Of a stretch of 64,000 nucleotides of DNA, positions 34,123 through 41,984 are shown piece by piece (the stretch's first letter is position 1; each line of letters starts with the position of its first letter). The position numbers and the translations under genes were made by a program. Origin of the DNA: JACVRW01 sp963846505 (GTDB taxonomy: Bacteria; Actinomycetota; Thermoleophilia; Solirubrobacterales; Thermoleophilaceae); contig CAWJWD010000001.1 of the NCBI GenBank assembly GCA_963846505.1, positions 248,001 to 312,000 on the forward strand, given 5' to 3'. The notes under the pieces are model-generated. The model was not told the DNA's origin. It made no database searches and saw only the letters and a list, made by a program, of their open reading frames with translations.

Positions 34123-34163
34123 TAGGATCACGGGCCCCCTTCAGCACCAGACTTCAGGAGAGA
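34123..34163 (+). promoter_or_regulatory. Possible thiolase promoter and ribosome binding site
   Basis: TAGGAT (34123-34128) could be a -10 box. AGGAGAG (about 34156-34162) lies at a good distance from ATG 34168. In contrast to several leaderless genes nearby this gene has a conventional leader. Confidence 0.4.
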
Positions 34164-34167
34164 ACGC

Positions 34168-35331
34168 ATGCCGGAAGCAGTCATCGTCGATGCCGTCAGG
34201 ACGCCCATCGGCCGCGCCTTCAAGGGCTCGCTGGCTCAGCTGCGCCCCGATGAGATGGGCGCGTTCGTGGTCGACGCCCTGCTCGACCGCAACCCCGACG
34301 TCGATCCGACCTCCGTCGAGGAGCTCTACTGCGGCTGTGGCATGCCGCAGGGGCTGCAGGCCTTCAACATCGCGCGCATCATCGCGCTGCGCTCCGAGAA
34401 GCTGCCGCTGGGCGTGAGCGGCGCGACGATCTCGCGCTACTGCGCCTCCAGCCTCGAGGCGATCCGCCAGGCCGCCAACGCGGTCGTCGCCGGCCAGGGC
34501 GACACCTACGTCGCCGCCGGCGTGGAGTGGGTCTCGCGCTACAACGAGCGCACCGAGCCGGCCGGCGCAGCCGACCAGAACGAGCGTCTGCAGGGCAAGG
34601 ACGGCGATCCCGACGCCTACATCGCGATGGGCAACACGGCCGAGAACGTGGCCGAGCGCTACGAGGTCAGCCGCGCGGACATGGACAAGTACGCCCAGCG
34701 CTCGCAGGAGCTGGCGGTCGCCTCGCAGGAGAGCGGCTACTTCGACCGCGAGATCGTGCCGGTGACCCTGCCCGACGGCACCGTCGTCTCCAAGGACGAC
34801 GGCCCGCGCGCGTCCTCGACGCTGGAGAAGCTGGCGTCGCTGGAGCCCGCCTTCAAGGAGGGCGGCACCGTGACGGCCGGCAACTCCTGTCCGCTCAACG
34901 ACGGCGCCGCCGCGGTGCTCGTGATGAGCGCCGACAAGGCCAAGGAGCTCGGCCTGAAGCCGCGCGCCCGCGTGATCACCTCGGCGGTCGCGTCGATCGA
35001 GCCGGAGTACATGGGCGTGGCGCCGATCTGGGCCGTGCGCAAGGTGCTCGAGCGCGCCGGCATGACGATCGCCGACGTCGACACCGTGGAGCTCAACGAG
35101 GCCTTCGCCGCCCAGGTGATCCCGATCATGAGCGAGTGCGACATTCCGCTGGAGAAGATGAACCCGCACGGCGGCGCGATCGCCCTCGGACACCCCTTCG
35201 GCATGACCGGGGCGCGGATCATGACGACGCTGCTCAACGGCCTCGAGACCGACGACAAGACGATCGGGCTCGAGACGATGTGCGTCGCCGGCGGCCAGGG
35301 CCAGGCGATGCTGGTGGAGCGACTCGGCTAG
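34168..35331 (+). CDS. Acetyl-CoA acyltransferase (thiolase)
   Basis: A 387-residue thiolase. The acylated Cys is in 'ISRYCASSLEAI' (about C93), and the general-base His and second Cys are in 'GHPFGMTGARI' and 'MCVAGGQGQAM'. 'NEAFAAQVIP' is also conserved. The family cleaves 3-ketoacyl-CoA or condenses acetyl-CoA; pairing with the upstream 3-hydroxyacyl-CoA dehydrogenase points to degradation of fatty acids. Length normal. Confidence 0.93.
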   Translation: MPEAVIVDAVRTPIGRAFKGSLAQLRPDEMGAFVVDALLDRNPDVDPTSVEELYCGCGMPQGLQAFNIARIIALRSEKLPLGVSGATISRYCASSLEAIRQAANAVVAGQGDTYVAAGVEWVSRYNERTEPAGAADQNERLQGKDGDPDAYIAMGNTAENVAERYEVSRADMDKYAQRSQELAVASQESGYFDREIVPVTLPDGTVVSKDDGPRASSTLEKLASLEPAFKEGGTVTAGNSCPLNDGAAAVLVMSADKAKELGLKPRARVITSAVASIEPEYMGVAPIWAVRKVLERAGMTIADVDTVELNEAFAAQVIPIMSECDIPLEKMNPHGGAIALGHPFGMTGARIMTTLLNGLETDDKTIGLETMCVAGGQGQAMLVERLG

Positions 35332-35358
35332 AGGCGAGCAGGACGCGGAGCGCCCGGG

Positions 35359-36003
35359 CTACAACCGCTCGGGCGCTTCGATCTCGCCGCGCACCAGCGC
35401 CAGCGCCACCGCGTGCACGCGCGTGGCGGCGCCGAGCTTGGTCATGGCGTTGCGCACGTGGGTGCGGACGGTCTCCGAGGAGAGGAACAGCTGCTTGGCG
35501 GCCTCTTCGCCGCTGAGGCCGTCTGCGAGCAGCGCGAGGATCTCCCGCTCGCGTGGGGACAGGACACTGGGTCGGCTGACGTCGCTGCGCGCGATCAGCG
35601 GCGCGAGGCGCGGATCGAGGTAGTCGCCGCCGTCGGCGACGGTGCGGATCGCCTCCTCGAGCTCCTCGGGATCCCCGCTCTTGAGTGCGAAGCCGGCGGC
35701 GCCTGCGTCGAGCCCGTCGAGCAGCTCGCTCTCGTCGGCGGCGCCGGTGTAGAGGATGATGCGCAGACCCGACTCCCGTTGGAGCAGGCGGCGGGTCAGC
35801 TGCGCGCCGCTCTCGCCCGGCAGCGACAGGTCCACGAGCGCGACGTCGGGCCGGCGGCGCAGGATCAGGCTCTCGCCCTGCTCGGCATCGTCGGCGGTAC
35901 CGACGATGTGGTGGCCGTGTCGGCGCAACAACAGCTCCATGCCGCGTCGTAGCGCCACGTGGTCGTCCACGATCACGACGTTGAGGGGCGTCTCGTCGCT
36001 CAT
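35359..36003 (-). CDS. NarL/FixJ-family response regulator (orphan)
   Basis: A 214-residue regulator: acidic pair D13/D14, phosphoacceptor D58 ('VALVDLSLPGESG'), 'ILYTGAAD', 'ALKSGDPEEL', and C-terminal LuxR-type helix-turn-helix 'LSPREREILALLADGLSGEEAAKQLF' with 'TVRTHVRNAMTKLGA'. No kinase gene is adjacent. A 9-bp inverted repeat lies 27 bp upstream of the ATG. Confidence 0.9.
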   Translation of the reverse strand: MSDETPLNVVIVDDHVALRRGMELLLRRHGHHIVGTADDAEQGESLILRRRPDVALVDLSLPGESGAQLTRRLLQRESGLRIILYTGAADESELLDGLDAGAAGFALKSGDPEELEEAIRTVADGGDYLDPRLAPLIARSDVSRPSVLSPREREILALLADGLSGEEAAKQLFLSSETVRTHVRNAMTKLGAATRVHAVALALVRGEIEAPERL

Positions 36004-36029
36004 TCGTTCAGGATCTCTCTCGGCAGTCT

Positions 36030-36051
36030 GCCGATCTCGCTTGAGATCGGC
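36030..36051. promoter_or_regulatory. 9-bp inverted repeat upstream of an orphan response regulator
   Basis: GCCGATCTC (36030-36038) and GAGATCGGC (36043-36051) are exact complements around GCTT. No T-run follows on either strand, so an operator or an mRNA leader hairpin is likelier than a terminator of the upstream hydrolase gene. Confidence 0.45.
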
Positions 36052-36104
36052 GACAGTCGACCACGGGTCCGGTTCGCCGCGAACGGGCGAACTCCTCGGA
36101 GTGC

Positions 36105-36983
36105 TCAGGCCGGAGCGGCGGCGCGTTCCCGCGCAAAGCCGGCGATCAGCTCCGCGACGCGCTCGGGCGCGTCCTCGGCCGAGAACGTGCGCACGCCCTC
36201 GATCGACTCCAGCCGCGCGTTGGGAATCAGCGCCGCCAGCCGCTCGCCGTGGGCCGGCGGGAAGAACTTGTCCTCACGCGACCAGGCGATCAGGACCGGC
36301 GGCTCGAACTCGCGCAGCCGCTCGGCGGCGGCGAGCGTGTAGGCGGGGTCGAGCCCGGCCATCACGCGCTTGAAGTCCAGCCGCACCTCCTGGCGGCCGA
36401 GGATCGGCCGCACGTAGCTGTCGTAGGCCTGGGGATCGATCGGCTTCGTCGTCAGCCAGCCGTAGGCGATCGGCAGGCGGCCCAGCGGGCGCAGGCGCAG
36501 ACCGCCGAACAGCAGCGGCACCAGGCGCGGGAAGCGGATCGGCGCGAGCAGGATGCGGAAGAACCGTGGCGGGAAGTTGTCGAACGCGTCGCACGACGTG
36601 AGCACGAGACCGCCGAGCCAGGCCGGCTGCTCGGCGGCGACGAGCTGGCAGAGCCCGCCGCCGGTGTCGTTGCCGACGAGCGTCACGTCCTCGAGCCCGA
36701 GTTGCTCCACGGCACCCGAGATCAGGCGTGCCAGGCCCGGGGCGCTGAGATCGGCGCTCGGCGCCGGCTCGAGGTGCGAGCCGAGCGGCAGGTCGAGCGT
36801 CACCCGCGTGAAGCCGTCGAGGCGCGGCACGACCTTGCGCCAGAGGTTCGCATTCACCAGCGCGCCGTGCACGAACACGATCGCCGGGCCCTCGCCGGTG
36901 ACGTGCGCGCGGATGCGGGCGCCGCCGACCTCCAACACGCGCGCCGGTCCCAGCGCGTCCGATCGCCAACTCGCGTCGCTCAT
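36105..36983 (-). CDS. Alpha/beta hydrolase with Asp nucleophile
   Basis: A 292-residue alpha/beta-fold hydrolase. Oxyanion region 'FVHGALVN', nucleophile elbow 'VGNDTGGG' with Asp106 in place of Ser, and C-terminal 'IAWSREDKFFPPAHG' supplying the acid residue. Asp nucleophiles occur in haloalkane dehalogenases and epoxide hydrolases, but the rest does not settle the substrate. ATG 36983 is fixed by GGAGG six bases upstream; the longer ORF start would fall in the operator region. A 23-bp palindrome (37005-37027) ends 22 bp upstream, pointing to control by a TetR-type repressor. Confidence 0.82.
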   Translation of the reverse strand: MSDASWRSDALGPARVLEVGGARIRAHVTGEGPAIVFVHGALVNANLWRKVVPRLDGFTRVTLDLPLGSHLEPAPSADLSAPGLARLISGAVEQLGLEDVTLVGNDTGGGLCQLVAAEQPAWLGGLVLTSCDAFDNFPPRFFRILLAPIRFPRLVPLLFGGLRLRPLGRLPIAYGWLTTKPIDPQAYDSYVRPILGRQEVRLDFKRVMAGLDPAYTLAAAERLREFEPPVLIAWSREDKFFPPAHGERLAALIPNARLESIEGVRTFSAEDAPERVAELIAGFARERAAAPA

Positions 36984-37004
36984 CTCGGCCTCCGATCGCT
37001 CACA

Positions 37005-37027
37005 TTCACATACAGACTGTATGTGAA
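37005..37027. promoter_or_regulatory. Perfect 23-bp palindrome, TetR-type operator
   Basis: TTCACATACAG (37005-37015) and CTGTATGTGAA (37017-37027) are exact complements around a single A. The core TACAG-N-CTGTA is typical of TetR-family operators. It lies 22 bp upstream of the hydrolase start and must overlap its promoter. No TetR gene is next to it in the window. Confidence 0.7.
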
Positions 37028-37109
37028 ACGCCACGATAGCGCGCACGAGCACCTCGTGGAGCAGTCGGCGCGAACGTGAGCCGCCGCACCCCGGCCCGAT
37101 CGACCTCCC

Positions 37110-38054
37110 TTAGGGCAGCAGCACGATCTTGCCGAACTTGCCGCCGGCGGCGAAGTGCTCGTAGGCCTGCTCGACCTCGTCGAGCGGATACGTCGCGGCC
37201 ACCGGCACGGACAGCGCCCCGGCGTCGAACAGCGGCAGCACCTCGTGCTCGACCAGCCGCATCGCCTGCGCCTTCTCCTCCAGCGGGCGCGCCCGCAGCG
37301 TCGAGGCGTGGATGCTGCCCCGCTTGCCCATCAGCGCCAGCAGGTTGAGCTCCCCCTTGGGGCCGCTGCCGCCGACCCCGATCACGACGACGCGGCCGCG
37401 AGTGGCGAGCGCCTTCAGGTTCGGTCCGAGATTGCCCGCTCCGACCAGCTCCAGCACGACGTCGAAGGGACCGTGCTGCTCGAAGCCCTCCGGGTCGAGC
37501 ACCGTCGCCCCCAGCCGTTCGACGTCTGGTCGCAACCGCTCGTTGCGCACCGTCGCCGTGACGCGCGCACCCGTCGCTCGTCCCAATTGCACCGCGGCCG
37601 TGCCCACGCCGCCGGCCGCCCCGTGCACGAGCAGCCGCTCGCCCGGCCGCAGGCGAGCCTGGCTGAAGATCGCGTCGTGGGCGGTCGTGAAGACCTCGGG
37701 GATCCCGCCTGCCTGCCCCCAGTCGGCGATCGACTCCGGCACCGGCATCGCGGCTCGCTCGTGCACGAGCGCCAGCTCGGCCTGACCGCCGCCGCCGACG
37801 ATCGCCATCACGCGGTCGCCCGGCTCGAAGCGGGTCACGCCCGGACCGATCGACGCCACCTCGCCGGCCAGCTCCAGGCCGGGGACGTCCGCGGGCGATC
37901 CGGGCGGCGCCGGGTAGGCGCCCTTGCGCTGGAGCATGTCCGCGCCGTTGAGGCCGGCACCCCGGACCCGCACCAGCAGCTCACCGTGGCCGGGTTCGGG
38001 ATCCGGCCGCTCGGCCACCGTCAGCTTGCCGTCGTCGATCGTCACCGCGCGCAT
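37110..38054 (-). CDS. Zinc-independent quinone oxidoreductase (MDR superfamily)
   Basis: A 314-residue medium-chain reductase like NADPH:quinone reductase. The GroES-like N-terminal half has 'RVRGAGLNGADMLQRKGAYPAPP' and 'GLELAGEVASIGPGV'; the nucleotide site is 'HGAAGGVGTAAVQLGRATGA'. Zinc-binding Cys residues are absent, as in quinone reductases. C-terminal 'VAATYPLDEVEQAYEHFAAGGKFGKIVL' matches the group. ATG 38054 is the first Met of the recognisable domain; the ORF upstream is a shadow. Confidence 0.88.
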   Translation of the reverse strand: MRAVTIDDGKLTVAERPDPEPGHGELLVRVRGAGLNGADMLQRKGAYPAPPGSPADVPGLELAGEVASIGPGVTRFEPGDRVMAIVGGGGQAELALVHERAAMPVPESIADWGQAGGIPEVFTTAHDAIFSQARLRPGERLLVHGAAGGVGTAAVQLGRATGARVTATVRNERLRPDVERLGATVLDPEGFEQHGPFDVVLELVGAGNLGPNLKALATRGRVVVIGVGGSGPKGELNLLALMGKRGSIHASTLRARPLEEKAQAMRLVEHEVLPLFDAGALSVPVAATYPLDEVEQAYEHFAAGGKFGKIVLLP

Positions 38055-38174
38055 CGCCGGGACGCTAGCTCGAGCGATCCGTCCGAGTCCGCGGCGAGGG
38101 TCTGGAGCCGAATTCGGGTCGCTCGTGCCGATGAACAGGAGCAGGATGGTGAGATGAGGGAGCAGGAGGCCAGC

Positions 38175-38954
38175 ATGCAGCGCAGCCGGCCGCCCTTGTG
38201 GCGGGAGGCTCGCATGGGCCTGGAGGCCGCGCGCCTGCTGCGCGACCCGGTCCTGCGCGGCCAGGGCCTGCGCGACGGCCGCGGCCGTCCGGTCCTGCTG
38301 ATCCCCGGCTTCCTCGCCGGCGACGGCTCGCTGTCGCTGATGGCGACCTGGCTGCGCCGCACGGGCTACCGGCCGCGCGGCGCGGGGATCGTCGCCAACG
38401 TCGACTGCTCGGCCGCCGCGCTGCGACGGCTCGAGCCGCGCCTGGAGGAGCTCGTCGAGCGCCACGGGCGGCCGGCCGTGATCGTCGGCCAGAGCCGCGG
38501 CGGCAGCCTCGCACGCGTGCTCGCCCAGCGCCGCCCGGAGCTCGTGCGCGGGATCGTCACGCTCGGCTCGCCCTCGCAGGACACGCTGGCGATCCATCCG
38601 CTGGTGCGCCTGCAGGTTGAGGGCATCGCTGTGCTCGGTCGCCTCGGCGCCCCCGGCCTGTTCAAGCGCTCCTGCCTCGACGGCGCGTGCTGCGAGAGCT
38701 TCTGGGCCGACCTCGCCGCCCCGCTCCCGACCGGCATCGGCTCGGTCTCGATCTACTCGCGCTCGGACGGCGTCGTCGACTGGCATGCCTGCGTCGACCC
38801 CGCCGCCGACGCCAACGTCGAGATCGCCGCCTCGCACTGCGGCATGGCCGTCAGCCCCGCCGCCTACCGCGCCGTCGCGAACGCGCTGGAGTCCTTCGAG
38901 GACTCGGAGCCGCGCCGCCGGGCCGCACGGCAGCGCAGCGCCCGCGCGGCCTGA
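38175..38954 (+). CDS. Alpha/beta hydrolase, lipase-like
   Basis: A 259-residue hydrolase. 'RPVLLIPGFLAGDGSL' supplies the oxyanion loop and 'VIVGQSRGGSLARVLAQRRPE' the elbow with nucleophile Ser107. An Asp in 'YSRSDGVVDW' and a His in 'IAASHCGMAVSP' complete a triad. It resembles actinobacterial triacylglycerol lipase-like or PGAP1-like proteins without a signal peptide. ATG 38175 has AGGAGG six bases upstream and is preferred to ATG 38154. Confidence 0.8.
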   Translation: MQRSRPPLWREARMGLEAARLLRDPVLRGQGLRDGRGRPVLLIPGFLAGDGSLSLMATWLRRTGYRPRGAGIVANVDCSAAALRRLEPRLEELVERHGRPAVIVGQSRGGSLARVLAQRRPELVRGIVTLGSPSQDTLAIHPLVRLQVEGIAVLGRLGAPGLFKRSCLDGACCESFWADLAAPLPTGIGSVSIYSRSDGVVDWHACVDPAADANVEIAASHCGMAVSPAAYRAVANALESFEDSEPRRRAARQRSARAA

Positions 38955-38968
38955 AGCGCTCGTCTCGC

Positions 38969-39510
38969 TCAACCGTGCAGCAAGGCCCGAGAGCGCTTGC
39001 TCGCCGGCCAGCCCATGGCCGGGATGTCGCTCATGTGGATCCCGGCGCAGACCACGACGCCGCCCTTGCCGACCGCCTTCAGCGCCGCCGGCACGAGCGC
39101 GCCGACCGGGGCGAAGACGATCGCCGCGTCGAGCTCCTCGGGCGCGGGCCCGGCCGAGTCGCCCGCCCACTCGGCGCCGAGCTCGAGCGCCAACGGGCGC
39201 CGTCGCACAGGTTCTCGCGTCCGGAGCGGCAGAAGCGACAGGTCCCGTCGGTCCAGCCAAGCCACGGCACGCCGACCCGATCTCCCTCCCCGTAGCGCTC
39301 GCCACCACCGACCACGCGGGCGACGATCTGATGCCCGAGCACGAGCGGCAGCTTCGGCTCGGTCAGCTCGCCGTCCGCCACGTGCAGGTCCGTGCGGCAG
39401 ACCCCGCAGGCGGCGACGCGCAGCAGCACCTGTCCCGGCCCCGGCTCGGGATCGGGGAGTTCCCGCGACACCAGCGGGCGGCCCGGCGTGTCCAGCACCA
39501 TCGCGCGCAT
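38969..39510 (-). pseudogene. Decayed zinc-dependent alcohol dehydrogenase
   Basis: The first 107 residues (from ATG 39510) are an intact GroES-like zinc ADH N-terminus: 'RVAACGVCRTDLHVADGEL', 'LVLGHQIVARVVG' and structural-zinc Cys in 'TCRFCRSGRENLCDGA'. The homology then stops and resumes in another frame with 'LALELGAEWAG', 'DAAIVFAPVGALVPAALKAVGKGG' and 'CAGIHMSDIPAMGW', a piece of the cofactor domain, before ending early. About 85-100 residues including the glycine motif are missing at the junction near 39195, the frame is shifted and the C-terminus is lost. An inactive remnant. Confidence 0.8.
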
Positions 39511-39511
39511 C

Positions 39512-39532
39512 GGCTCATACGATCCCACGATG
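39512..39532 (+). repeat. Promoter-like repeat, left copy
   Basis: Starts GGCTC, contains TACGATCCCAC and ends ATG. It matches 40176-40196 at 19 of 21 positions. Here the ATG opens only a 17-codon ORF. Confidence 0.7.
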
Positions 39533-39579
39533 CCGTGTCTCGCTGACCTGCCCGTCCCGAGCGAGAGCGACATGAGTCG

Positions 39580-39608
39580 TTGACCTCTCCGCTTTTACTC
39601 GATTAAAT
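39580..39608 (+). promoter_or_regulatory. Promoter of the AT-richer secreted-protein gene
   Basis: TTGACC (39580-39585) and TTAAAT (39603-39608) are 17 bp apart; the ATG follows six bases later, so the transcript is probably leaderless. The region is strikingly AT-rich for this genome. Confidence 0.5.
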
Positions 39609-39614
39609 TAAGTA

Positions 39615-40166
39615 ATGATTCGTATTTGGGTAGCAGCCGTCGTCGTGCTCAGCGCACTCGCTGCCACCCCCGCGGCACAGGCCAGCATCACACCCGTCAA
39701 CACCAGCGTCTCAGCAACCTCCCTCGACGCTCAGTGGGCCAGCGATGACGGCGCGTTCTCCTTCAGATGCCCAACAGCCGAGATCACAGGCAGAGTCAAT
39801 GCTCCCGGCACCTCCATATCGGGCACCGTCACGTTCTCGAGCAATGCCAGATCCGCATGTAACGGGTTCGGCTCCGATTTCACCTGCTCGGTCGTGTTCA
39901 GATCAACCAGTTCAGTGGCCGGAGTCAACTTCTCAGCCGATCTTCAATTCACCTCGGGCCCGCAATGCAGACTCGGCGGTGTCGTCATCCCCATGACAAT
40001 CGACACGCAGACCATCAGAAATTGCGTCACATTCAATCCGGCCACTCAGTCACTGGCCATGGATTGCAGAAGAATCGTGGTCACATTCGTCGGCAGCTCG
40101 AGAACGTGGTCCATGAGAGCCACGTTCTCAGTCGCCGCGAGCAGACCGTTGACCATCTCAGCCTGA
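39615..40166 (+). CDS. Secreted protein of unknown function, atypical base composition
   Basis: A 183-residue protein with a clear signal peptide ('IWVAAVVVLSALAATPAAQA', cleavage near residue 22). The mature part is Ser/Thr-rich, beta-strand-like, with four or five Cys (e.g. 'SFRCPTAE', 'SACNGFGSDFTCSV', 'GPQCRLG', 'NCVTFNP', 'MDCRRI') that could form disulfides. I do not recognise the family. The gene has noticeably more A and T, including at third codon positions, than its neighbours, and sits between two copies of a promoter-like repeat, so it looks acquired. Confidence 0.75.
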   Translation: MIRIWVAAVVVLSALAATPAAQASITPVNTSVSATSLDAQWASDDGAFSFRCPTAEITGRVNAPGTSISGTVTFSSNARSACNGFGSDFTCSVVFRSTSSVAGVNFSADLQFTSGPQCRLGGVVIPMTIDTQTIRNCVTFNPATQSLAMDCRRIVVTFVGSSRTWSMRATFSVAASRPLTISA

Positions 40167-40175
40167 CGGCCAAGC

Positions 40176-40196
40176 GGCTCGTACGATCCCACCATG
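40176..40196 (+). repeat. Promoter-like repeat, right copy (sulfurtransferase promoter)
   Basis: Right copy of the 21-bp repeat. TACGAT (40182-40187) lies six bases before ATG 40194, so this copy probably serves as the -10 region of a leaderless sulfurtransferase transcript. Confidence 0.65.
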
Positions 40197-41042
40197 CGCT
40201 TCGGCCCGCTGATCCAACTCGACGAGCTGCGTGAGCACGCTGACGAGCTGACGCTGGTCGACTGCCGCTTCGCGCTCGGCCGGCCAGGCGCGGGCAAGGC
40301 GGCATACCTCGCGGGTCACATCCCCGGCGCCGCCTTCCTCGACCTCGACCGCGACCTCGCCGCACCGCCGGGCGAGCGCGGTCGACACCCGCTGCCGAAT
40401 GCCGAGGACTTCACGGCCGCCGCGTGCCGAGCGGGCATCCGGCGAACGCGTTCCGTGGTCGCCTACGACGAAGCCGGCGAGGGTGGTGCCGCCCGGCTGT
40501 GGTGGCTGCTGCGGCACTTCGGCCACGACGACGCCGCGGTGCTGGACGGCGGCCTGAAGGCGTGGCGAGCAGCCGGTGGGGAATTGGAAGCGGGCATGCG
40601 TGAAATCGAGCGGGGCGACTTCGCGCCAAGCGGGCGGCGCGACGACACGGCGACCGTCGAGGAGTTGCTTGCCCGCGGCGGAGCGCCGGCCGCGAGTACG
40701 GAGTCAGCGCTTCCCGTCCTCCTGGACGCTCGCGCGCCAGAGCGCTTCCGCGGCGAACGGGAGCCGATCGACCCCGTCGCCGGCCACATCCCCGGCGCGC
40801 GCAACCTTCCCTTCGCCGAGCTCGCGCCCGGCGGGCGCTTCCTCTCCCCGGAGCAACTCCGCGCGCGCTTCGCAGCGTCCGGCGTGGAAACGGACACGGA
40901 CGCAGTCGCCTACTGCGGCTCGGGCGTGACCGCGAGCGTGCTCGTGCTCGCGGCAGTCGCCGCGGGCCTCGGGCCACCGCGTCTCTACGCCGGTTCCTGG
41001 AGCGAGTGGAGCCGCCGCGGGCTGCCCGCGCAGCGTGGCTAG
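40194..41042 (+). CDS. Two-domain rhodanese-type sulfurtransferase
   Basis: A 282-residue sulfurtransferase with two rhodanese domains (about 8-130 and 150-280). The catalytic loop is 'YCGSGVTAS' with Cys241; CGSGVTA resembles 3-mercaptopyruvate sulfurtransferases more than thiosulfate rhodaneses (CRKGVTA). 'GHIPGA' occurs in both domains (41-46 and 198-203). It moves sulfane sulfur to cyanide, thiols or proteins. The start is ATG 40194, six bases after a -10-like TACGAT with no Shine-Dalgarno. Confidence 0.9.
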   Translation: MRFGPLIQLDELREHADELTLVDCRFALGRPGAGKAAYLAGHIPGAAFLDLDRDLAAPPGERGRHPLPNAEDFTAAACRAGIRRTRSVVAYDEAGEGGAARLWWLLRHFGHDDAAVLDGGLKAWRAAGGELEAGMREIERGDFAPSGRRDDTATVEELLARGGAPAASTESALPVLLDARAPERFRGEREPIDPVAGHIPGARNLPFAELAPGGRFLSPEQLRARFAASGVETDTDAVAYCGSGVTASVLVLAAVAAGLGPPRLYAGSWSEWSRRGLPAQRG

Positions 41043-41084
41043 AGTCAACGCGCGACCGATACGCGAGGCGACGAGGAGGCAGGA

Positions 41085-41942
41085 GTGGAGATCGGCATCG
41101 GGCTTCCGAACACGATTCCGGGCGTCGACGGCAAGGCGATCGCGGAGTGGGCACGGCGAGCGGAGGCGGCGGGCTTCTCGACGCTGGGCACGATCGACCG
41201 GCTCGTCTATTCGAACCTCGAGCCGCTGGTGGCGCTGTCGGCCGCGGCGGCGGTGACCGAGCGCATCCGGCTCACGACCGCGATCCTGCTCGCGCCGCTG
41301 CGCGAGAACGCCGCGGCGCTCGCCAAGCAGGCCGCCTCGCTGCAGGCACTCTCGAACGGGCGCCTGGTGCTCGGCATGGCCGTCGGTGGCCGCGAGGACG
41401 ACTACGAGGCTGCCGGCCTGCCGATGGGCGGCCGCGGCGGGCGCTTCGAGGAGATGCTCGACGAGATGGGCGAGATCTGGAGCGGCGCCGAGAAGGGCTT
41501 CGCGGGACCGATCGGCCCGGACGTGCGCGACGACCCGCCGAAGGTGATCATCGGTGGCGGCGCCGACGTGGCCTACCGCCGCGCCGCCGAGCACGCCGGC
41601 TGGATCATGGGCGGCGGACCGCCCGCGGTCTTCGCCGCGAGCACGCCGAAGCTGCAGGCCGCCTGGAGCGCGGCCAGTCGCGACGGCAAGCCGTACGCCG
41701 GCGTGCTCGGCTACTTCGCGCTCGGCCCGAACGCGGCCCAGGACGCCGAGCAGAACATCGGCGGCTACTACGGCTGGCTCGGCGAGTACGCCAGCGGCGT
41801 CGTGGACAGCGTGGCCAAGGACGCGGAGACCGTGCAGGCGTACGTCAAGGCCTTCGCCGACGCAGGCGCCGACGAGCTGATCCTGTTCCCCTCCTCGTCC
41901 GATCCCAAGCAGGTCGACCTGCTCGCCGCCGCCGCGCTCTAG
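41085..41942 (+). CDS. LLM-class F420/FMN-dependent oxidoreductase
   Basis: A 285-residue luciferase-like monooxygenase family protein (TIM barrel). 'IGIGLPNTIPGVDGKAIAEWARRAEAAGFSTLGTIDR', 'RIRLTTAILLAPLRE', 'GRLVLGMAVGGREDDY' and 'ADELILFPSS' are typical. Actinobacterial members often use F420; the substrate cannot be told. GTG 41085 has GAGGAGG at the right distance. TAGAGT at 41040-41045, overlapping the upstream stop, could be its -10 box. Confidence 0.88.
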   Translation: MEIGIGLPNTIPGVDGKAIAEWARRAEAAGFSTLGTIDRLVYSNLEPLVALSAAAAVTERIRLTTAILLAPLRENAAALAKQAASLQALSNGRLVLGMAVGGREDDYEAAGLPMGGRGGRFEEMLDEMGEIWSGAEKGFAGPIGPDVRDDPPKVIIGGGADVAYRRAAEHAGWIMGGGPPAVFAASTPKLQAAWSAASRDGKPYAGVLGYFALGPNAAQDAEQNIGGYYGWLGEYASGVVDSVAKDAETVQAYVKAFADAGADELILFPSSSDPKQVDLLAAAAL

Positions 41943-41984
41943 CCGCCCCGTTCCGTCCACCATCGGCGCCACGATGCGGGTGCG

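Noticed and set aside
31547..34147. 866-codon minus-strand ORF as one protein
   Set aside because: Only the last 216 residues form the response regulator; upstream sequence is the frame-shifted kinase and SDR region.
37110..39308. 732-codon minus-strand ORF as one protein
   Set aside because: Only the last 314 residues (from 38054) look like a protein; the rest overlaps the lipase-like gene on the other strand.
38969..39510. Two separate functional ADH-like genes
   Set aside because: Each half lacks essential parts of the fold and together they cover one broken ADH, so a single pseudogene is the better reading.
39530..39583. 17-codon ORF after the left promoter repeat as a real gene
   Set aside because: No conservation evidence and it ends at once; more likely debris from duplication.
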